Both the position numbers and the translations under genes were made by a program. Below the pieces are notes generated by a model. That model saw nothing but the letters and a program-made list of their open reading frames with translations, was not told the DNA's origin and searched no databases. DNA of 64,000 nucleotides from Geodermatophilus nigrescens (GTDB lineage Bacteria > Actinomycetota > Actinomycetes > Mycobacteriales > Geodermatophilaceae), in NCBI RefSeq assembly GCF_900129495.1, contig NZ_FQVX01000002.1, positions 372,001 through 436,000 on the forward strand, given 5' to 3'. Positions 47,766 through 55,651 of the stretch are shown here, piece by piece (position 1 is the stretch's first letter; each line of letters starts with the position of its first letter).

Positions 47766-48974
47766 TCAGGCCCCGCTGTGCCGGAAGGTGGTCAGCCGCA
47801 CGCTCTCGGGGAGCGCCTCGAGGGCCTTGACGAGCTCCTCGGGCAGCTGCGCGCTGACGTCGGTGACCGCGTAGCCGAGCTCGCCGCGGGTGGCCAGCAC
47901 CTGCCCGTCGACGTTGAGCCCGTGCTCGCCGACGAGCGCGTCGACCCGGGCCAGCACGCCGGGCACGTTGCGGTGCAGCAGCGCGAACCGGTCGGCCGAG
48001 GAGCCGTGCAGGGCCACGGTGGGCAGGTTGACGCTCAGCGTCGTCGTGCCGGCGCCGGTGTAGTCGACGAGCTTGCCGGCCACAAAGCGCCCGATGTCGT
48101 GCTGCGCCTCCTGGGTCGACCCGCCGACGTGCGGCGTGAGGATCACGTTGGGCAGGCCGCGCAGCACCGAGGTGAACGGGTCGCCCTGCTCGCGCGGCTC
48201 ATCGGGGAAGACGTCGACGGCGGCGCCGGCGATGTGGCCGGACAGGATGTGCTCGCGCAGCGCCTCGTGGTCGACGACGAAGCCGCGCGACAGGTTGAGG
48301 AACAGGCTCCGCCGGCGCATGCGCGCGAACTGCTCGGCGCCGAACATGCCGGCGTTCCCGGCCCGCCCGTCGACGTGCAGCGTCACGGTCTCGGCCCGCT
48401 CGAGCAGCTCCTCGAGGGTGTCGCAGCGCTCGGCGTTGCCCAGCGCCAGCTTGTCCTCGAGGTCGTAGAACAGCACCCGCATGCCCAGCGCCTCGGCGAG
48501 CACCGACAGCTGGCTGCCGATGTTGCCGTAGCCGACGATGCCGAGCGTCCGGCCGCGCACCTCGTGGCTGCCCGACGCCGACTTGTCCCAGGAGCCGGCA
48601 TGCAGCGCGCGGTCCCGGTCGACCAGCCGGCGGGCCAGGATGATGATCTCCGCGATCGCCATCTCCACCACGCTGCGGGTGTTGGAGTACGGCGCGTTGA
48701 ACACCGCCACCCCGGCGCCGGCCGCGGCCCGCAGGTCGATCTGGTTGGTGCCGATGCAGAAGGCCCCCAGGCCGACCAGGCCCGGGCGGGCGGCGAACAC
48801 GCGCGCGGTCACCTGTGTCTTGGAGCGGATGCCGAGGAGGTCCACGCCGTCGAGGGCGGCGACGAGGTCGTCCTCGTCCAGCGCGCCGCGCAGCGACTCG
48901 ACCTCGTACCCGGCCGCGCCGAGCAGGTCGGCCGCCACCGGGTCGATGTTCTCCAGCAGCAGGGCTCTCGGCAC
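47766..48974 (-). CDS. serA: D-3-phosphoglycerate dehydrogenase
   Basis: A 402-residue enzyme of the E. coli-like type. Two-domain 2-hydroxyacid dehydrogenase core: IRSKTQVTARVF, GLVGLGAFCIGTNQIDL, NAPYSNTRSVVEMAIAEII, the NAD loop LGIVGYGNIGSQLSVLAEALG, LNLSRGFVVDHEAL (catalytic Arg in SRG), DVFPDEP (Glu) and LTPHVGGSTQEAQ (His). The last ~75 residues are an ACT domain (VPGVLARVDALVGEHGLNVDGQV), which binds serine for feedback inhibition. It makes 3-phosphohydroxypyruvate, the first step of serine synthesis. The GTG start has a GAGGAGGT site. It is a single gene; a longer mycobacterial-type serA with the extra domain is not what is seen here. Confidence 0.95.
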   Translation of the reverse strand: MPRALLLENIDPVAADLLGAAGYEVESLRGALDEDDLVAALDGVDLLGIRSKTQVTARVFAARPGLVGLGAFCIGTNQIDLRAAAGAGVAVFNAPYSNTRSVVEMAIAEIIILARRLVDRDRALHAGSWDKSASGSHEVRGRTLGIVGYGNIGSQLSVLAEALGMRVLFYDLEDKLALGNAERCDTLEELLERAETVTLHVDGRAGNAGMFGAEQFARMRRRSLFLNLSRGFVVDHEALREHILSGHIAGAAVDVFPDEPREQGDPFTSVLRGLPNVILTPHVGGSTQEAQHDIGRFVAGKLVDYTGAGTTTLSVNLPTVALHGSSADRFALLHRNVPGVLARVDALVGEHGLNVDGQVLATRGELGYAVTDVSAQLPEELVKALEALPESVRLTTFRHSGA

Positions 48975-49075
48975 GTGCAGGGACCTCCTCGACGCGGGGC
49001 CGCCGGCGGACTCCGTCGGCACGAGTATCCCGCCGTCACCGCGGGGGCCGGGTCGGCGGGGTCGGGTGGGTGGGG

Positions 49076-50080
49076 TCAGAGGCCGAGGGAGCCCGAGGCC
49101 GGGTCGGCCCACCGGCTGGAGGCGTCGTAGGAGCGGACGACGAGCGACCGCCACCGCCCAGTCCGGCTGATCTCCTTCTCCGGCACGCCCTGCGCGTAGG
49201 CGGTGGTGGCGAACCCGCGGCGCAGCGAGTGCGGCGACAGCCCCTCGACGGGGACGCCGGCCCGCTCGGCGGCGCGCCGCAGCACGAGGTCGACGCTGCG
49301 CGTGGTCAGCGGCGCCTCCCCCAGCCGCGGCGCGCGCCCCTTGCCCACCGACCGGAACAGCGGCCCGGACGTGATGCCCTGCCCCGCGAGGGCGGCCAGC
49401 CAGGCCCGCACGGCGCGCACGGGGCAGGTGGTCGCGCGGACCCCCTCGGCCAGCGCGAGGGTCTCCCCGGCGCCCTCCTGGTCGGTCTTGGAGTACCGGA
49501 TCAGGACGTCGAGGCCGCCGTGGCCGGCCGGGACGACGTCCTCCACGCGCAGCCCGCACAGGTCTGATGCCCGCAGCCCCAGGGCGAAGCCGACGAGCAC
49601 CAGGGCACGGTCGCGGGTGCCGGCGAGGGTGTCCGGCAGGTCCTCGACGAGCGCGCGGACGGTGGCGGTGTCGACCGCCCGCGCCCGCCGCGGCCGGTAG
49701 CCGCTGCGGACGGCGGTGCGGCGGATGCCGGTGAGCGTCCGGCGCACGCCCTCGCTGTCCCCCGGCGGGGTCAGCCCGGCGCGGCGGTGCAGGTCGTTGA
49801 GCGCGGACAGCCGGCGGGCGACGTAGCGCGGGCTGCGCCCCTCGTCGGCCATCCCGGCCAGCCAGGCCGCGACCGCCAGCGGATCGGCGGGCGGCGCCAC
49901 GGGCAGCGAGCGGCCCCGGCACCACGCCTCCCAGGCGGCGACGTCGCGCGCGTAGGCGTCGCGCGTCGAGTCGGCGTGCGACGCGTCGACGTACGCGCCG
50001 ACCGCCGTGAGGTCGCCCGGCAGCAGCGGTCCCCCGCCCGTCCGAGGGATCACCGCTCGCGTCGTCGGGTCCTCCGTCAT
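49076..50080 (-). CDS. tyrosine recombinase (phage-integrase family)
   Basis: A 334-residue recombinase. An N-terminal SAM-like core-binding domain (about residues 25-105: YVDASHADSTRDAYARDVAAWEAWC, RYVARRLSALNDLH) precedes the catalytic domain. The catalytic residues are seen in FALGLRASDLCGL (Arg), SPHSLRRGFATT (His-x-x-Arg), RTGRWRSL (Trp in place of the usual His, as in some XerD forms) and RSYDASSRW with nucleophile Tyr318. No phage, plasmid or transposon genes flank it, and it is divergent from a zinc-finger/coiled-coil gene across a comparatively AT-rich 104-base gap. An earlier in-frame start would add 18 residues, with MRTTRWAIASEKHLLCEV in front. Confidence 0.88.
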   Translation of the reverse strand: MTEDPTTRAVIPRTGGGPLLPGDLTAVGAYVDASHADSTRDAYARDVAAWEAWCRGRSLPVAPPADPLAVAAWLAGMADEGRSPRYVARRLSALNDLHRRAGLTPPGDSEGVRRTLTGIRRTAVRSGYRPRRARAVDTATVRALVEDLPDTLAGTRDRALVLVGFALGLRASDLCGLRVEDVVPAGHGGLDVLIRYSKTDQEGAGETLALAEGVRATTCPVRAVRAWLAALAGQGITSGPLFRSVGKGRAPRLGEAPLTTRSVDLVLRRAAERAGVPVEGLSPHSLRRGFATTAYAQGVPEKEISRTGRWRSLVVRSYDASSRWADPASGSLGL

Positions 50081-50184
50081 CACTTCGCAGAGTAGGTGCT
50101 TCTCGGAAGCGATCGCCCATCGCGTTGTCCGCACATCTGCCCGGATGGATGCATGAACCGCACATCCGTCTATCGTCGTCCGGC
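50081..50184. promoter_or_regulatory. divergent gap of recombinase and coiled-coil genes with repeats
   Basis: This 104-base stretch is clearly less GC-rich than its surroundings. It holds GCTTC-TCG-GAAGC (50098-50110) and two direct copies of CCGCACATC (50129-50137 and 50158-50166), 29 bases apart. These could be operators, or core sites of the recombinase; no duplicated flanking sequence marking an integration was seen. Confidence 0.5.
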
Positions 50185-51387
50185 ATGACGGAGCAGGACG
50201 ACGCGCAGGACGGAACCCGGTGCGCCTTCCCGGGCTGTCCCGCTCCCCCGCGGCCGCGCGTCCCCGGGCGCAGCGGACCGTCGCCCCGGTTCTGCGACCG
50301 GCCCGACCACAACCCCGAGACGGCGCGCACCGCGCGCGCCCGCGCCGCCGGGCGGCGGAACGGCCGGCTCACCGCGACCGCCACGGCGCTGGCCGAGGAG
50401 CTGCCGCCCGAGGGCCGGGTCCGGCACCTCGTGGGCCGGTGGGCCGAGGCGACCCGCGAGGCCGCCGAGGCCGCGGAGGCGCAGGCCGCGCTGCTCACCG
50501 CCGCCGCCGAGGCCCTCGCGCAGTACCGGGACGAGGCCACCGTCGAGGCGCGGCTCGCCCAGGCGCGGGCCGACGTCGACGGCGCGCACGCGGCCCGGCT
50601 GCGCGCCGAGGAGCAAGCCCGCCGCGACGAGCGGCTGCGGGCGGAGGCCGAGGAGGGCCGCCGCGCAGCCGAGAGCGCGGCCGAGGCCGCCCGGGTCGCC
50701 GCCGAGGAGGCGGTCACCGCCGCCCGCGAGGACGCCGCCGGCCGGGTCGCCGCCGCCGACGCCGCCCGCGAGGCGGCCGAGGAGCAGCGGGACCGGGCGG
50801 AGGCCGCGCGCCGGGCGGCCGAGGAGGAGCGGACGGCGGCGGAGCAGCGCGCCGAGGACGCCGGGTCGGCTGCCCGGGACGCCGAGCGGGAGACGGCGCG
50901 GGCGCGGCGAGACGCCGAGGAGGCCCGGGCGCAGGCCGCCCGGGAGCACGACGAGCTGGTCGAGGCCCGCGCCCGGTGGGACGTCACCGAGCAGACCCTC
51001 ACCGCCGCCCTGCGGGAGCGGACGGGCGAGCGGGACGAGGCGGCCGCCGCCCGCGACGCGGCACTCGCCGACGCGGCCCGCGCGGGCGAGCGGGCCCGCG
51101 ACGCGGAGCGCGAGCGGGACGCCGCCCGGCGCGGGGAGCGCGAGGCCCGCGACCGCGCGGCGGAGGCGACGACGCGGGCGGCCTTCGCCGAGCGCGACCT
51201 CCGTGACGCGCTGGCGGAGGCCGCCGCGGCCGCGCGGCGCGCCGAGGACGCCGCCCGCCGGGCCACCGACGCCGAGGCGGGCGCCCGGCGGGCGGGCGAG
51301 CGGGCCGCCGCGCTCACCGCCGAGGTCGAGGGCCTCCGCGCGCGGCCGGCGGAGCCGGACCCGCCGGACGGCGAGCCGGCCGGCTGA
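50185..51387 (+). CDS. zinc-finger plus long coiled-coil protein, KfrA-like architecture
   Basis: A 400-residue protein of unusual build. The first 45 residues have CAFPGCPAPPRPRVPGRS and FCDRPDHN, a Cys/His set (Cys13, Cys18, Cys37, His42) that may bind zinc. A short basic stretch follows, then LPPEGRVRHLVGRWAEATREAA. From about residue 85 to 385 the chain is a nearly uninterrupted Ala/Glu/Arg heptad region, a very long coiled coil. This recalls KfrA-type plasmid proteins, which join a DNA-binding head to a long coiled coil and aid partitioning or regulation. No family is assigned. It is divergent from the tyrosine recombinase, and a structural partner role with it is an inference. Confidence 0.75.
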   Translation: MTEQDDAQDGTRCAFPGCPAPPRPRVPGRSGPSPRFCDRPDHNPETARTARARAAGRRNGRLTATATALAEELPPEGRVRHLVGRWAEATREAAEAAEAQAALLTAAAEALAQYRDEATVEARLAQARADVDGAHAARLRAEEQARRDERLRAEAEEGRRAAESAAEAARVAAEEAVTAAREDAAGRVAAADAAREAAEEQRDRAEAARRAAEEERTAAEQRAEDAGSAARDAERETARARRDAEEARAQAAREHDELVEARARWDVTEQTLTAALRERTGERDEAAAARDAALADAARAGERARDAERERDAARRGEREARDRAAEATTRAAFAERDLRDALAEAAAAARRAEDAARRATDAEAGARRAGERAAALTAEVEGLRARPAEPDPPDGEPAG

Positions 51388-51393
51388 GGCGGA

Positions 51394-52145
51394 TCAGGCC
51401 TCCCCGGCGCCCGCTCCCCGCGCCGACCCCCGGGCCGCGGACAGGTGCCCGGCCGCCGCCGCGCCGAGCATCGCGACGTCGACGGCGACCGTGACGATCG
51501 TGGCGCCCTCCGCCGCGTACCCGGCCGCCTCCTCGCCGCTGTAGGCGTGCACGCCCACCGGCACCCCGGCGGCGACGGCCCGCGCCACGATCGACGACAG
51601 CACCCCGCGCAGCTCCGCCCGGTGCTCCTCCCCCGCCAGGCCGAGCGAGAGCCCGAGGTCGCCCGGGCCCACGTAGACCCCGTCGAGGCCGTCGACGGCG
51701 AGCAGCGCGTCGAGGTCGTCGAGGGCGCTCGCGGCCTCCACCATGACGACGACCAGCGGCTCGTCGGCCCCGCCGGACAGCCGCCCGATCGACCGGCCCC
51801 CGGCCGGGGCGTACCGGCAGGCGGCGACCACCTCGCGGGCGTGCGCGGCGTCGCGGACGTTCGGCACGATCACCCCGCGCGCGCCGAGGTCGAGCGGGCG
51901 GCCGACGTCGGCGAAGTGCGGGCTGCGGGTGCGCACCAGCGGGACCGCGCCCGCCGCCGTCACGGCTGCAGCCACCCGGGCAGGTCGGCCTCGGTCCCGG
52001 CGCCGTGCTGGAGGTCGACGACGACGTGGTCGGCGCCGGTGCGCGCCAGCACCTCGCCGGTCACCGCGCCGGGCAGCAGGCTCCACAGCCCGTGGCTGGC
52101 CCGGCCCTCCGCCCACCGCGCCCGCAGGTCCGCCTCGCTCGCCAT
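51394..52145 (-). pseudogene. HpcH/HpaI aldolase family gene with a single-base frameshift
   Basis: The gene reads as one aldolase only if the frame shifts once. The first part (62 residues from ATG with a GGGAGG site) is MASEADLRARWAEGRASHGL through VLARTGADHVVVDLQHGAGTEADLPGWLQ and then stops at 51960-51962. The second part continues in another frame with VTAAGAVPLVRTRSPHFADV, LDLGARGVIVPNVRD, VVMVEAASALDDLDAL and VGPGDLGLSLGL, which hold the metal ligands Glu and Asp. Inserting one G after the CAG codon near 51967 restores QAVTAAG, as in intact members. Total length, 752 bases, is one base short of a normal 250-residue gene. It is a pseudogene, or a sequencing error. Confidence 0.82.
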
Positions 52146-52195
52146 CCCGGTCCTCCCGTCGTGCCGCGTCCGCCGGGGCCGATCCTGCCCGCCGC

Positions 52196-53227
52196 TCAGG
52201 GCAGCCGCGGGTCCACGTGCACCTTGGGCCCCGGCCCGGCACCGGGCGGCCGCTCCCCCGCCAGCACCGCGCCCACCTGCGACAGCCCGACGGTCGCGGC
52301 CACCAGCGGGCGCGGGTCGACCTCGCCCACCGCGTAGGCGGCGACGGTGGCGGCCAGCCCCGGAGAGGCCGACAGCACGCCGACGGCGGTGACGTCCCCG
52401 AGCGCCAGGTCGCGGGTGTCGATCCGGCTCGGCGTCCCGGCCAGGCCGATGTAGACCACGCGGCCGGCGGGCTCCACCCGCTCGAGGGCGAGGGCCGGCA
52501 GGGCGGCGGCGGTCGAGGCGTCGACCACGGCGTCGAACGGCAGGTCCGGCAGCGTGTCCGCCGTCCAGGTGTGCGGGAAGCCGAGCGCGCGGGCGAAGGC
52601 CAGCGACGCGGGGTCCACCCCGAGCAGGTGCACCTCGGCGCCGGCGGCGCGCAGGAACATCGCGGTGAGCAGCCCGATCGTCCCTGGCCCGAGGACCAGC
52701 GCCCGGTCGCCCGGCCCGGCGGCCGCCGCCCGCGCCGCGCGCAGCGCGTTGCCGCCGGGCTCCACGAGCGCGCCGAGGACGGGGTCGACGGCGTCGGGCA
52801 GCGGGTGCAGCGAGGTCGCCGGGACGGCGAGCTGCTCGGCCAGCGCGCCGGGCCGCCCGCCGCGGATGCCGACCTCCTGGCGCCGCTCGCACACGTGCTG
52901 CTGCCCGCGCCGGCAGCGGCGGCAGGTGCCGTCGCCGAGCATGGTGTCGCCGGTGACGCGCCGGCCGAGCCAGGCCGGGTCCACGCCCGCGCCGACCGCC
53001 GTCACCCGACCGCACCACTCGTGGCCCAGCCGCATCGGGTAGGCGGCGTGGCCCTGGTGCAGGTAGGCCATCTCACCGGTGGCGAACTCGACGTCGGTGC
53101 CGCAGACGCCGACCCGCTCGACGTCGACCACCACCTCGCCGGGCACGGCGACCGGCACCGGCACCTCCCGCACCGCGCTCTCGCCGGGCCCGGTGAGCAC
53201 GTGCGCCCGCATGGTCGGACCGGTCAC
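52196..53227 (-). CDS. zinc-dependent alcohol/polyol dehydrogenase (MDR)
   Basis: A 343-residue medium-chain dehydrogenase. The catalytic zinc ligands are in GVCGTDVEF and GHEWCGRV. The structural loop is DGTCRRCRRGQQHVC: three cysteines, with Asp where the fourth would be. The acidic ligand is in VEPGGNAL, and the nucleotide fold is ALVLGPGTIGLLTAMFLRAAGAEV. It resembles threonine or polyol dehydrogenases. The GTG start overlaps the stop of the UspA gene by four bases; an ATG five codons later is an alternative. It is followed by the frameshifted aldolase, whose intact form might have used the product in a sugar-acid pathway. Confidence 0.86.
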   Translation of the reverse strand: MTGPTMRAHVLTGPGESAVREVPVPVAVPGEVVVDVERVGVCGTDVEFATGEMAYLHQGHAAYPMRLGHEWCGRVTAVGAGVDPAWLGRRVTGDTMLGDGTCRRCRRGQQHVCERRQEVGIRGGRPGALAEQLAVPATSLHPLPDAVDPVLGALVEPGGNALRAARAAAAGPGDRALVLGPGTIGLLTAMFLRAAGAEVHLLGVDPASLAFARALGFPHTWTADTLPDLPFDAVVDASTAAALPALALERVEPAGRVVYIGLAGTPSRIDTRDLALGDVTAVGVLSASPGLAATVAAYAVGEVDPRPLVAATVGLSQVGAVLAGERPPGAGPGPKVHVDPRLP

Positions 53228-53664
53228 GGCACCACGGTGACCGGCCAGCCGCAGCTGCGGACCAGGCGGGCGGCCAGCGAGCCGGCCAGCCGGTGCGCCG
53301 GGCGGGTGGAGGCGCCCACGACGACGACGTCGGCGTGCTGCTGGTCGGCGACGGCGGACAGCTCGCGCATCGGCTCGCCCACCCGCAGCACGAAGGTCAC
53401 CTCGACGTCGCCCTGCTCGGCGATCCGCCGCGCCTCGGCGCGCAGGTCGTCCTCCGTCGCCTGCCGCGCCTCGAGCGCGGCCTGCACGGCGACGGGGGCG
53501 AGCGCGTCCAGGCCGGGGCCCACCGGGCGCAGCGAGCGGACGTGGACGACGACGAGCCGGCCGGACTGGCGGCGGGCGAGGCCGGCGGCGTAGTCGAGCG
53601 CGCGCAGCGAGGTCGGCGACTCGTCGACGCCGACCACCACCGCCCCGGGCCCGTCCCCGCGCAT
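53224..53664 (-). CDS. universal stress protein (UspA family)
   Basis: A 146-residue protein with the UspA fold: VVVGVDESPTSLRALDYAAGLARR at the start, RLVVVHVRSLRP, and a C-terminal VVVVGASTRPAHRLAGSLAARLVRSCGWPVTVVP. The ATP-binding signature G-2x-G-9x-G-S/T is only partly kept; the second glycine of the first pair is replaced in GASTRP, so nucleotide binding may be lost or weak. It is coupled to the MDR gene downstream by a four-base overlap, a pairing that would link a dehydrogenase to stress conditions. Confidence 0.88.
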   Translation of the reverse strand: MRGDGPGAVVVGVDESPTSLRALDYAAGLARRQSGRLVVVHVRSLRPVGPGLDALAPVAVQAALEARQATEDDLRAEARRIAEQGDVEVTFVLRVGEPMRELSAVADQQHADVVVVGASTRPAHRLAGSLAARLVRSCGWPVTVVP

Positions 53665-53715
53665 CCCGTCCCCTCCCTGCCGGCGGTCAGCCTCCCACCG
53701 GGTGGGGACCGGGGG

Positions 53716-54063
53716 TCAGCCCGGCCCGAGGACGAACGCGAGCGCGAGCAGCCCGGTGAGCACACCGGCGGCGGCGAGCGCCGCGACCGGGAGCCCGCCG
53801 CCGGGCACGCCGGAGAGGTCGCCGCGGGTGAGCAGCGAGGCGCGGACCTCGCGATGGCGGCGCCGCGCCCCGGCCCCGGCCGCCACCGCCTGCAGCAGGC
53901 CGGCCCCGGCCAGCGCGAGGGCGAGCGCGCCGAGCACGGGGGCGGCCAGGCGCCCGGCGCCGACCGCGGCCACGGCCATCGCCAGCGCCGTCCGCCGCCA
54001 GGCCAGCGCCGTGCGCTCGGCCTGCAGCCCGCCGTCGGGCACGGGCCCGGGGACGGTGCTCAC
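53716..54063 (-). CDS. DUF202 membrane protein
   Basis: A 115-residue protein with the DUF202 motif LQAERTALAWRRTALAMAVAAVGAGRLAAP followed by two more helices (LGALALALAGAGLLQAVAAGAG and VAALAAAGVLTGLLALAFVL). DUF202 proteins form small three-helix membrane modules, related to YidH and the VTC family, of unknown role. The GTG start overlaps the stop of a second DUF202 gene by four bases, so the two probably form a heteromer. The positively charged loop HREVRASLLTR sits between helices. Confidence 0.85.
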   Translation of the reverse strand: MSTVPGPVPDGGLQAERTALAWRRTALAMAVAAVGAGRLAAPVLGALALALAGAGLLQAVAAGAGARRRHREVRASLLTRGDLSGVPGGGLPVAALAAAGVLTGLLALAFVLGPG

Positions 54064-54428
54064 CGCAGCAGCAGGCCCAGCACGAGCAGCACGCCGGCCG
54101 CCGCGGTCCCCGCCGCGAGCACCGGGGTGACCACGGGGGACGGCAGTGGCCGGCCCAGCCGCATCGCCCGCTCGGTGGCCGCCCACCCCCACCACGCCTG
54201 CACCGGCGCGAGGACGCCGAGGCCGACGAGCAGCAGCGCGCAGGCCAGCCGCAGCCCCTCGGCGATCGGCACGTCGAGGGCCTCCAGCGCGACGCCGGCC
54301 GCCGACAGCGCCAGCGACGTCCGGATCCAGGCCAGTGCCGTGCGCTCGTTGGCCAGGCTGAACCGCGCGTCCGGCTCCTCCCCCACGCCGTAGACCGAGC
54401 GCGGGCGCCGGGGCGCGGGGGCGGTCAC
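54060..54428 (-). CDS. DUF202 membrane protein, YidH-like
   Basis: A 122-residue paralogue of the following gene. The motif here is the more typical form, DARFSLANERTALAWIRTSLALSAAGVALEAL, followed by LACALLLVGLGVLAPVQAWWGW and VVTPVLAAGTAAAGVLLVLGLLL. The pair order, longer YidH-like first, is the usual YidH/YidG arrangement. The GTG start lies five bases from the stop of the acyl-CoA dehydrogenase gene upstream, so the three genes may form one message. Confidence 0.86.
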   Translation of the reverse strand: MTAPAPRRPRSVYGVGEEPDARFSLANERTALAWIRTSLALSAAGVALEALDVPIAEGLRLACALLLVGLGVLAPVQAWWGWAATERAMRLGRPLPSPVVTPVLAAGTAAAGVLLVLGLLLR

Positions 54429-54432
54429 CGGG

Positions 54433-55572
54433 TCAGGGTGCCAGCGAGCGGCTGATCACCAGGCGCTGGATCTGGTTGGTGCCCTCGAAGATCTGCATGA
54501 TCTTCGCCTCCCGCATGTACCGCTCGACCGGGAAGTCGCGGGTGTAGCCGTAGCCGCCGAGCACCTGGACGGCGTCGGTGGTCACCTTCATCGCCGCGTC
54601 GGTGGCGACGAGCTTGGCCACGCTGGCCTGCCGGCCGTAGGGGCGGCCGAGGTCGCGGCGGCGGGCGGCGTCGAGGTAGGTGGCGCGGGCGGAGTCGACG
54701 GCGGCGGCCATGTCGGCGAGCAGGAAGCCCAGCCCCTGGTGGTCGGCGATCTTGCGCCCGAACGTCGTCCGCTCCTGCGCGTAGCCGACGGCGGCGTCGA
54801 GGGCGGCCTGCGCGAGGCCCGTGGCGACGGCGGCGATGCCCAGGCGGCCGGAGTCCAGCGCGGAGAAGGCGATCGACAGGCCCTGGCCCTCGGCGCCGAG
54901 CAGCCGGTCGGCCTCCAGCAGGGCGCCGTCCCAGTGCGCCGAGGTGGTCGGGATGGCGGTGAGGCCCATCTTCTCCTCGGGCCGGCCGAAGCTCAGGCCC
55001 TCCACCTGCCCGGGCGCGAGGAAGCAGGAGATGCCGCGGGAGCCCTCGCCGGTGCGGGCGAACAGCGCGTAGAAGTCGGCCTTCCCGCCGTGGGTGATCC
55101 ACGCCTTGGTGCCGGTGACCCGGTAGCCCTGCTCGGTGCGCTCCGCCCGGCAGGCGAGCGCGGCCGCGTCGGAGCCGGCCTGGGGCTCGGACAGCGAGTA
55201 GCCGCCGATCTGCTCGCCGGCCAGCATCGCCGGCAGCCACCGCTCGCGCTGGGCGTCGGTGCCGAAGGTGGCCAGCGGGTGGCAGGACAGCCCGTGCACC
55301 GAGACGGCGACGGCGACGGCGGCCCAGCGGGCACCGAGCTCCTCGAGCACCTGCAGGTAGACCTCGTAGGGCTGGCCGCCCCCGCCCATCTCCTCCGGAT
55401 AGGGCAGGCCCAGCAGCCCCAGCCCGCCGAGGGTGGCGAACAGTCCCTCGGGATAGGTCTCGGCGCGCTCGTGCTCGGTGACCCGCGTCGTGAGCTCCTT
55501 GTCGGCGACGTCCCGGACGAGCTCGATCAGGTCCTGCGCCTCGTCGGTGGGCAGCAGACGGTCGACGGCCAC
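54433..55572 (-). CDS. acyl-CoA dehydrogenase
   Basis: A 379-residue enzyme of standard length. YPEGLFATLGGLGLLGLPYPEEMGG, YSLSEPQAGSDAAALACRAE (FAD contact), YRVTGTKAWITHGG, GLTAIPTTSAHWDGA, YAQERTTFGRKIADHQGLGFLLADM and VLGGYGYTRDFPVERYMREAKIMQIFEGTNQIQRLVI mark it as a butyryl/short-chain-type dehydrogenase. The catalytic base Glu should lie in FEGTNQIQ. The GTG start here has the GAGGGG site six bases upstream and gives the usual N terminus VAVDRLLPTDEAQ. It is divergent from a TetR gene with a palindrome between, so it is probably controlled by that repressor. Confidence 0.92.
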   Translation of the reverse strand: MAVDRLLPTDEAQDLIELVRDVADKELTTRVTEHERAETYPEGLFATLGGLGLLGLPYPEEMGGGGQPYEVYLQVLEELGARWAAVAVAVSVHGLSCHPLATFGTDAQRERWLPAMLAGEQIGGYSLSEPQAGSDAAALACRAERTEQGYRVTGTKAWITHGGKADFYALFARTGEGSRGISCFLAPGQVEGLSFGRPEEKMGLTAIPTTSAHWDGALLEADRLLGAEGQGLSIAFSALDSGRLGIAAVATGLAQAALDAAVGYAQERTTFGRKIADHQGLGFLLADMAAAVDSARATYLDAARRRDLGRPYGRQASVAKLVATDAAMKVTTDAVQVLGGYGYTRDFPVERYMREAKIMQIFEGTNQIQRLVISRSLAP

Positions 55573-55586
55573 GGCGATCCCCTCAT

Positions 55587-55615
55587 CGGTACTGGCGGCG
55601 GTGTCCACGGTACCG
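55587..55615. promoter_or_regulatory. CGGTAC elements between acyl-CoA dehydrogenase and TetR
   Basis: CGGTAC (55587-55592) faces GTACCG (55610-55615) with a 17-base spacer, and the second is also part of an 8-base perfect palindrome CGGTACCG (55608-55615). It lies in the 79-base divergent gap and is a candidate operator for the TetR protein. Confidence 0.6.
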
Positions 55616-55651
55616 CTGCGGGGCCGTTCGGGCGTGCGGGAGGATCGGGGC

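Noticed and set aside
49076-50080. Prophage or integrative element
   Set aside because: A tyrosine recombinase alone is not enough: no tRNA target, no duplicated attachment site, and no phage, conjugation or replication genes were seen on either side.
50170-50949. A minus-strand frame opposite the coiled-coil gene
   Set aside because: It is a Leu/Gly/Arg-rich mirror of the Ala/Glu/Arg heptads on the plus strand and has no ribosome site.
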